From Sedimenticola sp. (lineage in GTDB: Bacteria > Pseudomonadota > Gammaproteobacteria > Chromatiales > Chromatiaceae): a stretch of 5,765 bases of DNA. The notes under the pieces are model-generated. The model did not search any database. It had not been told where the DNA came from and saw nothing but the letters and a program-made list of their open reading frames with translations. Of the stretch, positions 1-5,121 are shown piece after piece; within the stretch, counting starts at the first letter, position 1, and each line of letters starts with the position of its first letter. The stretch lies in assembly GCA_027041035.1 (NCBI GenBank), contig JALULB010000344.1, positions 1 through 5,765 on the forward strand, read 5' to 3'. The position numbers were made by a program, and so were the translations under genes.

Positions 1-1
1 T

Positions 2-922
2 CCGTTGATCGATGAACTCAGCGCGCTGCATCACGACGCCCGCCAGTATTTCCACAAGGCGATGCTCGCGTTGCGCAAGCAGGACTACGTGCGTTCGGTC
101 GAACTCTTCGAGCGGGGCATCGCCGCTGGCGGCGACAACCCGCGCGCCGCTATCTCGCTGGCGCGCACCCGCTACCTGGCCGGCGACAAGGCCGGCGCCC
201 GCGCCGGGCTGGAGGCGATCGTCGCCAAGCACCTGGATCAGGCGCTGGCATGGTTCCTGCTCGGCGTGCTGGACGATGCCGAAGGCCGGGAAGGGCAGGC
301 GGAGAGGCATTACAAGAAGGTGCTGCAACTGGAACCCGACCACGAAGGCGCCACGCTGTTCCTCGCCCGCGCCCTGTTCCGACGGAAGGACTACGCCGAG
401 GCCGCGAAATACTTCGACCGGCTGATAGCTCGCAACGTCGAACAGTCGCCGGTCTGGCTGTTCGATATCGTCAGTCATCTCGGCATGCGGGACGATCCGG
501 CGGCGACGCGTCGCCGCCTTGAAACCGCGATGCGAAAATTCCCCGAAAACCCGGTATTCCGCACACTGCTGGTGTCCCTGCTCGCCGCCTCCGAAAGTCG
601 CGAAGACCGTAAGCAAGCGCTGGCGATCGCGGAAAAACTCGCCTCCGCCACCCCGATACCACCGGTCCACGGCCTGTTGGCCCTGGCGTTGGCCGCCAAC
701 GGCCGCTTCGACGAGGCAGCCGCCTATCAGCAGAGCATCGTCGACTTCGCGCGCAAGCAGAAAGCCGACAGCCGCCAACTCGCCGCGTTGCAAGAGGTGC
801 TGGATGCCTATCGCGCGCACCGCCCGCCGGCGGATAGCGCGCCACGTGCCGAAGCGTTCAAAATTCCCCCGGTGGAGCCGGTCGTGGTGTTTCGCAACTA
901 CCAGGCGCCCCGGCCGTATTGA
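2..922 (+). CDS. Tetratricopeptide-repeat (TPR) protein, 5'-truncated by the window edge
   Basis: About 306 codons of an open frame that is already running at the left edge. The TTG at base 5 is only the first start-like codon; no ribosome binding site can be seen with four bases upstream, so the true start is probably outside the window. The visible protein is almost wholly helical and divides into about seven 34-residue TPR-like units. The clearest, counting from the TTG, are near residues 79-112 (WFLLG ... A..HYKKVLQLEPDH) and 113-146 (LFLARALF...YAEAAKYFDRLI). A last degenerate unit (LLALALAANGRFDEAAAYQ) is near 220-255. The C-terminus is a proline-rich tail ending in RPY. No membrane segment or catalytic motif is visible. 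TPR arrays are protein-protein scaffolds, so no specific role can be given. It may be the C-terminal part of a larger fusion, since TPR tails of this kind occur behind other domains, for example multihaem cytochromes. It lies 743 bp from nirB and is unlikely to share its operon. Confidence 0.85.
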   Translation, partial: PLIDELSALHHDARQYFHKAMLALRKQDYVRSVELFERGIAAGGDNPRAAISLARTRYLAGDKAGARAGLEAIVAKHLDQALAWFLLGVLDDAEGREGQAERHYKKVLQLEPDHEGATLFLARALFRRKDYAEAAKYFDRLIARNVEQSPVWLFDIVSHLGMRDDPAATRRRLETAMRKFPENPVFRTLLVSLLAASESREDRKQALAIAEKLASATPIPPVHGLLALALAANGRFDEAAAYQQSIVDFARKQKADSRQLAALQEVLDAYRAHRPPADSAPRAEAFKIPPVEPVVVFRNYQAPRPY

Positions 923-954
923 AGCGCCTGGATGGTGGATGAATCGTCCCACAC

Positions 955-970
955 CCCCACGTTCGTGGGG
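955..970 (+). terminator. Compact hairpin after the TPR gene, possible terminator
   Basis: CCCCACGTTCGTGGGG is a perfect 7-bp inverted repeat around TT; in RNA it would most likely be six pairs closed by a GUUC loop. It starts 32 bp after the TPR stop codon, where a transcript end would be expected. No U-tract follows (AGGGCGGCTTT), so it is not a classical intrinsic terminator. It could be an RNA-stabilising 3' hairpin or a REP-like palindrome instead. Confidence 0.3.
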
Positions 971-1149
971 AGGGCGGCTTTGCATGAGCGGCGCCTGTAT
1001 TGCCTCGGCCATCCGAGACTCGGCGCGCACGCCCCCGGGGCGCATTGGCATCGATATGCACGGGTTTGGTGCGCTCACGCCCTGTCGCTCTGGATGGACT
1101 CTCTTCCTCGTGTTTACTTGTCGCTTCCCTTTGAAATCCCAGGATAAAT

Positions 1150-1185
1150 CGCCCGATTCGCGATGACAATCGAGCCGATCGGGCG
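1150..1185. repeat. 8-bp inverted repeat with 20-nt loop
   Basis: CGCCCGAT at 1150-1157 is the exact reverse complement of ATCGGGCG at 1178-1185. It lies in non-coding DNA, with no T-tract on either side. The function is unknown; it could be a 3' RNA structure or chance in GC-rich sequence. Confidence 0.3.
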
Positions 1186-1271
1186 GCCGCGTGTGTCGAT
1201 GATGCCGCTGTTATCCGGCCGCGAGCACCGATCCTGGAAAACGCATTCGTGATAAGGGTCTATTTATATTA

Positions 1272-1279
1272 GAATATAA
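1272..1279. repeat. Left target-site duplication of the MITE
   Basis: GAATATAA lies directly outside the left terminal repeat and is repeated exactly, in the same orientation, outside the right terminus at 1433-1440. An 8-bp duplication is the size generated by IS66-family transposition. Confidence 0.85.
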
Positions 1280-1432
1280 GTAACTACTCAGCTAACCGCT
1301 GAAATGCGCCAGCTCTGCGTTCAAAAATGGTCATTTACACTTGTAAACTCACATTTTTTGCCTTGATCTGACACATTTCAGCGGCGATCTGAGCAGTTAC
1401 CCTTATATTTGAGCTACTCGCTGAGTAGTTAC
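1280..1432. mobile_element. 153-bp palindromic MITE, IS66-like ends
   Basis: The element begins GTAACTACTCAGC (1280-1292) and ends with its exact reverse complement GCTGAGTAGTTAC (1420-1432). It is bracketed by perfect 8-bp direct repeats GAATATAA. GTAA termini plus 8-bp duplications are the signature of IS66-family elements; that assignment is established knowledge applied to the ends, since no transposase is present. The interior from 1280 to 1400 is itself one imperfect palindrome (arms roughly 70% identical) centred on TTTACA-CT-TGTAAA (1334-1347). A second, inner right end (CTGAGCAGTTAC, 1389-1400) matches the left end with few changes over 27 bp. The last 32 bp (1401-1432) are an extra segment carrying the terminus actually matched by the target duplication. 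It is AT-rich compared with the flanking genes, has no credible coding frame, and would be mobilised in trans by a full-length relative. It lies about 40 bp upstream of the nirB enhancer. Confidence 0.88.
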
Positions 1433-1440
1433 GAATATAA
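1433..1440. repeat. Right target-site duplication of the MITE
   Basis: GAATATAA directly follows the right terminal repeat and is identical to 1272-1279. The exact match of both copies fixes the outer boundaries of the element and suggests the insertion is fairly recent. Confidence 0.85.
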
Positions 1441-1466
1441 TGACTTATTAAATTAACGTCCGACAG

Positions 1467-1491
1467 CCGGCGCACCGGGGTGGTGCGCCGG
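1467..1491. promoter_or_regulatory. NtrC (NRI) enhancer site upstream of nirB
   Basis: A perfect 10-bp inverted repeat, CCGGCGCACC then GGTGCGCCGG, with a 5-bp spacer. Its core GCACC-GGGG-TGGTGC agrees fully with the NtrC operator pattern GCACC-N4-TGGTGC known from enterobacterial glnA. Its centre is about 121 bp upstream of the start site predicted from the sigma-54 element, the usual enhancer distance. Read as RNA it would be a stable hairpin without a U-tract, but the sigma-54 promoter lies downstream, so it acts more plausibly as DNA. Only one strong site is visible, whereas many NtrC enhancers are paired. Confidence 0.8.
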
Positions 1492-1520
1492 GGGCGGGAA
1501 ATAGACTGTTTAGCTACCTT

Positions 1521-1536
1521 TTTCCATGTATGGAAA
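1521..1536. promoter_or_regulatory. Palindrome TTTCCAT-GT-ATGGAAA, possible operator
   Basis: Perfect 7-bp arms around a 2-bp spacer, lying between the NtrC site and the IHF site, about 71 bp upstream of the predicted start. I do not recognise the motif as belonging to a named regulator. Its position inside the DNA loop region of a sigma-54 promoter would suit a second regulator or an anti-activator. Confidence 0.4.
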
Positions 1537-1541
1537 TTGCT

Positions 1542-1554
1542 CAAGATATTGATA
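1542..1554 (-). promoter_or_regulatory. IHF binding site
   Basis: CAAGATATTGATA matches the reverse of the IHF consensus WATCAANNNNTTR at every defined position. It lies in AT-rich DNA between the NtrC enhancer and the -24/-12 promoter, at about -46 to -58. This is where IHF normally bends DNA so that the enhancer-bound activator can reach sigma-54 polymerase. Confidence 0.7.
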
Positions 1555-1573
1555 TTGCGTTGAAAAATGATTA

Positions 1574-1589
1574 TGGCATGCTTGTTGCT
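1574..1589 (+). promoter_or_regulatory. Sigma-54 (RpoN) promoter of nirBD
   Basis: TGGCATGCTTGTTGCT fits the sigma-54 consensus TGGCACG-N4-TTGCW with a single change (C to T at the sixth base). The invariant GG and GC lie at the correct 10-nt spacing. Transcription would start near base 1600, giving a leader of about 66 nt before the nirB ATG. With the NtrC and IHF sites upstream this implies activation under nitrogen limitation, as expected for assimilatory nitrite reductase. Confidence 0.85.
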
Positions 1590-1622
1590 TAAGCTGTGTG
1601 GGTAAACTGAACATCCGCGTGT

Positions 1623-1648
1623 GGCCCGTCCGCCGCGCGATACGGGCT
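1623..1648 (+). other. Leader hairpin just upstream of the nirB ribosome binding site
   Basis: GCCCGT (1624-1629) pairs perfectly with ACGGGC (1642-1647), extendable by one G-U pair, leaving a 12-nt loop. It lies in the predicted nirB leader, a few bases before the GAGG at 1655-1658. It could tune translation or be an antitermination target, but no U-tract follows and the loop does not match the NasR-type hexaloop pair, so its role is open. Confidence 0.3.
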
Positions 1649-1665
1649 GAATCCGAGGTTAGGTC

Positions 1666-4104
1666 ATGAAAGAACGTTTGGTACTGGTGGGAAACGGCAT
1701 GGCTGGCGTGCGCACGCTGGAGGAATTGCTGAAGTATGATCCCGAGCATTACGACATCACGGTGTTTGGCGCCGAGCCGCATCCGAACTACAACCGCATC
1801 ATGCTGTCGCCGGTGCTCGCCGGCGAGAAGACCATCGATGACATCATTCTGAACAGTCGCGACTGGTACGCGGAGAACGGCATCACCCTGCATACCGGTG
1901 ACGCGGTCGTCGCTATCGATCGCGCGGCGCGCAAGGTGAAGACCGAGTCCGGCATGGAAGTCGGGTACGACCGCCTGCTGCTGGCCACGGGTTCCAACCC
2001 GTTCATCATCCCGGTGCCGGGCGCGGACAAGGACGGCGTGCTCGGTTTCCGCGACATCGCCGATGTCGACAAGATGCTCGAAGCGGCGAAACAGTATAAG
2101 AAGGCGGTCGTCATCGGCGGCGGCCTGCTCGGCCTGGAAGCGGCGAACGGCCTGATGAAGAACGGCATGGACGTGACCATCGTGCATCTGATGGACATCC
2201 TGATGGAACGCCAGCTCGACCATCCCGCCGCCGAGATGCTGAAGGCATCCCTGGAAACGCGCGGCATGAAGTTCCTGATGCAGGCGTCCACCGCCGAGAT
2301 CGTCGGCGGGGATCGTGTCAGCGGCGTGAAGTTCGCGGATGGCTCCGAGGTCGAGGCCGACCTGGTGGTGATGGCGGTCGGTATCAAACCGAACATCGAG
2401 CTGGCGCGACAGGCCGGTATTCATTGCGAACGCGGCATCGTCGTCAGCGACACCATGCAGACCTTCGATCCGCGTGTCTACGCGGTCGGCGAATGCGTGC
2501 AGCATCGCGGCATCTGTTACGGCCTGGTGGCGCCGTTGTTCGAGCAGGGCAAGGTCGCGGCCAACCACCTGGCGCAGATCGGCATCGCGCGCTACGAGGG
2601 CTCGGTGACCTCGACCAAGCTGAAGGTCACCGGCATCGATCTGTTCTCCGCCGGCGAGTTCAACGAGCAGGAAGACGACGAGACCCTGGTGTTGCAGGAC
2701 CCGGCGCAGGGCGTCTACAAGAAGCTGGTGATCCGCGACAACCGCATCAAGGGCGCGGTGATGTACGGCGACACCATGGACGGCACCTGGTACTTCCAGT
2801 TGTTGCGTGAGGGCACCGACATCTCCGATTTCCGCTCGACCATCCTGTTCGGCCAGCACGATGTCGGCGATGCCGGGCATGGCGATACCGCGCGGGTGCT
2901 GTCGCTCAGCGACGACGCCGAGATCTGCGGTTGCAACGGCGTGTGCAAGGGTGAGATCGTCAACGCGATCCAGACCAAGGGCCTGTTCACGCTGGACGAC
3001 GTGAAGGCGCACACCAAGGCGGCCAGCTCCTGTGGCTCCTGCGCCGGCCTGGTCGAAGCCTTGCTGGCGAACACCGTCGGCGAGGGCTACGACGCCGCGC
3101 CGAGCAAGAAGGCGATCTGCGCATGCACCGAACACAGCCATGACGACATCATCAAGGCGATCAAGGATCACGAGTTGAAGGACATGCGCACGGTGTTCGA
3201 CTTCCTCGCGTGGAAGACCCCGGACGGCTGCGCGACCTGCCGCCCGGCGCTGAACTACTACCTGCTGGCGAACTGGCCGGCGGACTACCAGGACGACATG
3301 CAATCGCGCTTCATCAACGAGCGCGCCCACGGCAACATCCAGAAGGACGGTACCTACTCGGTGGTGCCGCGCATGTTCGGTGGGCTGTGCACGCCGAGTG
3401 ATCTGCGCGCGATCGCCGATGTCGTCGAGAAATACGACGTGCCGGAGATGAAGGTCACCGGCGGCCAGCGCATCGATCTGTTCGGCATCAAGAAGAATGA
3501 CCTGCCGGCGGTATGGAAGGACCTGTCCGATGCCGGCTTCGTCTCCGGGCATGCCTATGGCAAGGCGATGCGCACCGTGAAGACCTGCGCCGGCAAGACC
3601 TGGTGCCGCTTCGGCACGCAGAACTCCACCGCTCTCGGCGTCAAGCTGGAGGAGTTGACCTGGGGTTCGTGGATGCCGCACAAGTTCAAGCTCGCGGTGT
3701 CGGGTTGTCCGCGCAACTGCGCCGAGGCGACCATCAAGGACTTCGGCGTGGTGTGCGTCGATTCCGGCTACGAACTGCACGTGGGCGGCAACGGCGGCAT
3801 CAAGGTGCGCGTCACCGATCTGCTGTGCAAGGTCGATAGCGAGGAAGAGGTGCTGGAATACTGCGGTGCCTTCACCCAGATGTATCGCGAGGAGGCGCAC
3901 TACCTGGAGCGCACCGCGCCCTGGGTCGAGCGTGTCAGTCTGAGCTACATCAAGTCACGCATCCTGGATGACGAAGCCGAACGCAAGGCACTGTACGAGC
4001 GCTTCAAGTTCGGCCAGAAGTTCTCGCAGATCGATCCGTGGAAGCAGCGCGCCGAGGGCGCCGAGGCGCATGAGTTCATGCCGCTGGAAGTCGTCAGTCA
4101 ATAA
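1666..4104 (+). CDS. nirB: Assimilatory nitrite reductase [NAD(P)H], large subunit NirB
   Basis: This 812-residue cytoplasmic enzyme subunit carries out the six-electron reduction of nitrite to ammonium with NAD(P)H; the related E. coli NirB is slightly longer. Domains in order: an FAD Rossmann motif GNGMAG (residues 9-14); the NAD(P)H-binding glycine motif VVIGGGLLGLEAA (148-160); a BFD-type [2Fe-2S] domain with C421-x-C423 and C456-x2-C459; a second BFD-like set C485-x-C487 and C522-x2-C525; then the ferredoxin-like and siroheme domains. The [4Fe-4S]-siroheme ligands are all present: C641-x5-C647 (TCAGKTWC) and C681-x3-C685 (GCPRNC). No signal peptide is seen. The ATG at 1666 follows GAGG at 1655-1658, and the FAD motif falls at the expected distance from the N-terminus. 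nirD follows after 15 bp, so they form an operon, driven by the sigma-54/NtrC promoter upstream. The enzyme needs siroheme synthesis genes, which are not in the window. Confidence 0.96.
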   Translation: MKERLVLVGNGMAGVRTLEELLKYDPEHYDITVFGAEPHPNYNRIMLSPVLAGEKTIDDIILNSRDWYAENGITLHTGDAVVAIDRAARKVKTESGMEVGYDRLLLATGSNPFIIPVPGADKDGVLGFRDIADVDKMLEAAKQYKKAVVIGGGLLGLEAANGLMKNGMDVTIVHLMDILMERQLDHPAAEMLKASLETRGMKFLMQASTAEIVGGDRVSGVKFADGSEVEADLVVMAVGIKPNIELARQAGIHCERGIVVSDTMQTFDPRVYAVGECVQHRGICYGLVAPLFEQGKVAANHLAQIGIARYEGSVTSTKLKVTGIDLFSAGEFNEQEDDETLVLQDPAQGVYKKLVIRDNRIKGAVMYGDTMDGTWYFQLLREGTDISDFRSTILFGQHDVGDAGHGDTARVLSLSDDAEICGCNGVCKGEIVNAIQTKGLFTLDDVKAHTKAASSCGSCAGLVEALLANTVGEGYDAAPSKKAICACTEHSHDDIIKAIKDHELKDMRTVFDFLAWKTPDGCATCRPALNYYLLANWPADYQDDMQSRFINERAHGNIQKDGTYSVVPRMFGGLCTPSDLRAIADVVEKYDVPEMKVTGGQRIDLFGIKKNDLPAVWKDLSDAGFVSGHAYGKAMRTVKTCAGKTWCRFGTQNSTALGVKLEELTWGSWMPHKFKLAVSGCPRNCAEATIKDFGVVCVDSGYELHVGGNGGIKVRVTDLLCKVDSEEEVLEYCGAFTQMYREEAHYLERTAPWVERVSLSYIKSRILDDEAERKALYERFKFGQKFSQIDPWKQRAEGAEAHEFMPLEVVSQ

Positions 4105-4119
4105 GCAGGTGTTGTTGAG

Positions 4120-4449
4120 ATGAATAACTGGACCGAAATTACCCCACTGGACGAGATCCCCCAGCTGGGTTCGCGTGTGATCAAGACCGACACGATGGAG
4201 ATCGCGGTGTTCCGTACCGCGGCCGACGAGGTCTTCGCGGTGAAGAACGCCTGCCCGCACAAAGCGGGGCCGTTGTCGGAAGGCATCGTGCACGGCAACT
4301 CGGTGACCTGTCCGCTGCACAACTGGAACATCGACCTGGCCAGCGGCGAGGCGCTGGGGCCGGACGAGGGCTGCACCAACACCTTCCCGGCGAAGGTGGA
4401 TGGCGGCATCGTGTATATCGACCTGAAGAACAGCAGCCGGGCCTGTTAG
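4120..4449 (+). CDS. nirD: Nitrite reductase [NAD(P)H], small subunit NirD (Rieske-type)
   Basis: This 109-residue partner of NirB has the Rieske ferredoxin fold. The ligand set for a [2Fe-2S] cluster is intact: C45-P-H47 (in CPHKAGPLSEG) and C64-P-L-H67 (in CPLHNW), followed by the usual LASGE and a C-terminal beta-strand segment (GGIVYIDL). Some NirD proteins, such as that of E. coli, keep the fold but lack these ligands, so this version may carry a working cluster. It starts 15 bp after the nirB stop. The ribosome binding site is weak (GTTGAG directly before the ATG), consistent with translation following nirB. A plain Rieske ferredoxin of a dioxygenase is the alternative, but the nirB linkage and length make NirD far likelier. 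The protein ends in ...SSRAC with a terminal cysteine. Confidence 0.95.
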   Translation: MNNWTEITPLDEIPQLGSRVIKTDTMEIAVFRTAADEVFAVKNACPHKAGPLSEGIVHGNSVTCPLHNWNIDLASGEALGPDEGCTNTFPAKVDGGIVYIDLKNSSRAC

Positions 4450-4453
4450 TTCT

Positions 4454-4524
4454 ATAGCCTCCGCCGCTCAAGCTTCGGATCTCAGCACGCGCGAAAGTGC
4501 CGAGGGTGGAGTGGTGAAGGCTAT
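4454..4524 (+). other. Possible folded RNA element downstream of nirD
   Basis: ATAGCCT (4454-4460), four bases after the nirD stop, is the exact reverse complement of AGGCTAT (4518-4524). Inside it lies a hairpin with arms CTC-A-GCAC (4481-4488) and GTGC-C-GAG (4497-4504), closed except for one A/C mismatch, around an 8-nt loop GCGCGAAA. This would be a branched fold at the end of the nirBD message. There is no U-tract for intrinsic termination. A cofactor riboswitch for the downstream genes was considered but no known consensus is recognised, and it ends upstream of the predicted CBS promoter. Confidence 0.3.
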
Positions 4525-4534
4525 GACAGCCAGG

Positions 4535-4548
4535 TTGATCTATATCAG
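4535..4548. promoter_or_regulatory. FNR/ANR-type box upstream of the CBS-nasA genes
   Basis: TTGAT-CTAT-ATCAG matches the FNR-family consensus TTGAT-N4-ATCAA at nine of ten defined positions. Its centre lies about 60-61 bp upstream of the start predicted from the sigma-70 promoter, close to the -61.5 class I activation position. The regulator could be FNR, ANR or a DNR-type paralogue, implying induction at low oxygen or by nitrogen oxides. Confidence 0.65.
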
Positions 4549-4564
4549 GCGGCATTTCGCCGCC
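4548..4564. repeat. Hairpin GGCGGC-ATTTC-GCCGCC
   Basis: Perfect 6-bp arms around ATTTC, abutting the FNR-type box and ending just before the -35 element. A similar sequence recurs at 4608-4623. No T-tract follows, so termination of nirBD here is possible but not shown. Confidence 0.4.
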
Positions 4565-4566
4565 AT

Positions 4567-4595
4567 TTGAAAAGGGCTGTCCGCGCGGTTATAAA
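4567..4595 (+). promoter_or_regulatory. Sigma-70 promoter for the CBS-nasA genes
   Basis: TTGAAA (4567-4572) and TATAAA (4590-4595) each differ by one base from the sigma-70 consensus and are exactly 17 bp apart. Transcription would start near 4602, giving a leader of about 50 nt before the ATG at 4651. This suggests the CBS and nasA genes can be transcribed independently of nirBD. Confidence 0.65.
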
Positions 4596-4607
4596 GGCAG
4601 GTTCACG

Positions 4608-4623
4608 CCGGCATTTCCGCCGG
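4608..4623 (+). other. Leader hairpin of the CBS gene, near-copy of 4548-4564
   Basis: CCGGC and GCCGG pair around ATTTCC in the predicted 5' leader, 15 bp before the Shine-Dalgarno sequence. The shared pattern CGGCATTTC(C)GCCG links it to the hairpin 60 bp upstream, as though the motif had been duplicated. Role unknown. Confidence 0.3.
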
Positions 4624-4650
4624 TTTCCCGAAGCAGTTGGAGGAGACAGC

Positions 4651-5106
4651 ATGAGCAACAAACTGGTCAAAGACATCATGTCCACGGGCGTGCGCACCGT
4701 GACCCCGGAAACGCCGATCAAGGAGGTCGTCTCGTTGATGTGCCTGTACCGCTTCAGCGGACTGCCGGTGGTCGACGACGACGGCAAGCTGACCGGCATC
4801 ATCGCCGAGAAGGATATCCTCAGCCGCCTGTTCCCGAGCATCGAAGAGACCATGCAGGGTCTGTCGAATCTGGATTTCGACGATGCCGCGAACGACTACA
4901 AGGCATTGATGGACAAGACCGTCGACGACCTGATGGCGCATGGCGCGAAGACCGTGTCGCCGGACATGCCGATCCTGCGCGCGGCGGTCTACATGGCGAT
5001 GAACCGCTTCCGCCGCATCCCGGTCGCCGAGGGCAGCAAGCTGGTCGGCATGCTGAGCCTGGGCGATGTCCACAAGGCCTTGTTTCATCAAAGCCTGAAC
5101 ACCTGA
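4651..5106 (+). CDS. Stand-alone tandem CBS-domain protein, probable nucleotide sensor
   Basis: This 151-residue soluble protein consists of a CBS pair and little else. CBS1 spans about residues 5-60 (VKDIMSTGVRTVTPETPI ... GLPVVDDDGKLTGIIAEKDIL). An acidic linker of about 30 residues follows, then CBS2 at about 91-146 (VDDLMAHGAKTVSPDMPI ... RIPVAEGSKLVGMLSLGDV). CBS pairs (Bateman modules) usually bind AMP, ADP, ATP or S-adenosylmethionine and switch a partner. No DNA-binding, enzyme or membrane part is present here. The ATG at 4651 is chosen over an in-frame upstream start because GGAGGAG lies at 4639-4645 and the first CBS motif follows at once; the upstream frame overlaps the promoter. 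nasA begins 15 bp after its stop, so the two are probably co-transcribed and the protein may regulate nitrate reductase or report energy state. That function is inferred from position only. Confidence 0.9.
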   Translation: MSNKLVKDIMSTGVRTVTPETPIKEVVSLMCLYRFSGLPVVDDDGKLTGIIAEKDILSRLFPSIEETMQGLSNLDFDDAANDYKALMDKTVDDLMAHGAKTVSPDMPILRAAVYMAMNRFRRIPVAEGSKLVGMLSLGDVHKALFHQSLNT

Positions 5107-5121
5107 AAACAGAGAGAAGAC

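Larger units (their letters stand above)
923..1271. other. Gene-free stretch after the TPR gene
   Basis: No convincing coding sequence is present here. The short open frames on both strands lack good ribosome binding sites, recognisable motifs and natural-looking composition. What it does hold is a compact hairpin 32 bp after the TPR stop (955-970), a longer-looped 8-bp inverted repeat (1150-1157 with 1178-1185), and a GC-rich patch with the octamer CGGCCGCG twice (1184-1191 and about 1216-1223). From about 1255 the composition turns sharply AT-rich towards the mobile element. It may be a decayed gene remnant, but no protein family is recognisable. Confidence 0.5.

Noticed and set aside
950..975. 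Resemblance of CCCCACG...CGTGGGG to a type I-E CRISPR repeat core
   Set aside because: Only one copy exists, with no second repeat at any regular spacing and no cas genes; a short GC palindrome is enough to explain it.
932..1147. Short + strand frame of 71 codons after the TPR gene
   Set aside because: No plausible ribosome binding site, starts inside a region with overlapping frames on both strands, and has no recognisable motif.
1225..1245. Second NtrC site at GCACCGATCCTGG
   Set aside because: Only the left half matches; the right half is degenerate and the spacing is off by one base.
1467..1500. Rho-independent terminator at the GC-rich hairpin upstream of nirB
   Set aside because: No U-tract follows on either strand, it lies upstream of the promoter, and the arms match the NtrC operator exactly, so a DNA-binding role is the better reading.
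1335..1544. 69-codon minus-strand frame running through the MITE and enhancer region
   Set aside because: It spans the element boundary, the target duplication and the NtrC site, and has no family resemblance; it arises by chance from the insertion.
1510..3900. Very long open frame on the minus strand (796 codons) opposite nirB
   Set aside because: It is a stop-free shadow caused by strong third-position GC bias in nirB. Its translation is low-complexity (rich in H, A, V, D, L) with no recognisable domain, while the + strand frame has every nitrite reductase motif.
4567..4650. Longer N-terminus of the CBS protein from an upstream in-frame start
   Set aside because: That extension covers the predicted -35/-10 promoter and leader hairpin and is basic and low-complexity, while a strong GGAGGAG lies correctly before the ATG at 4651.
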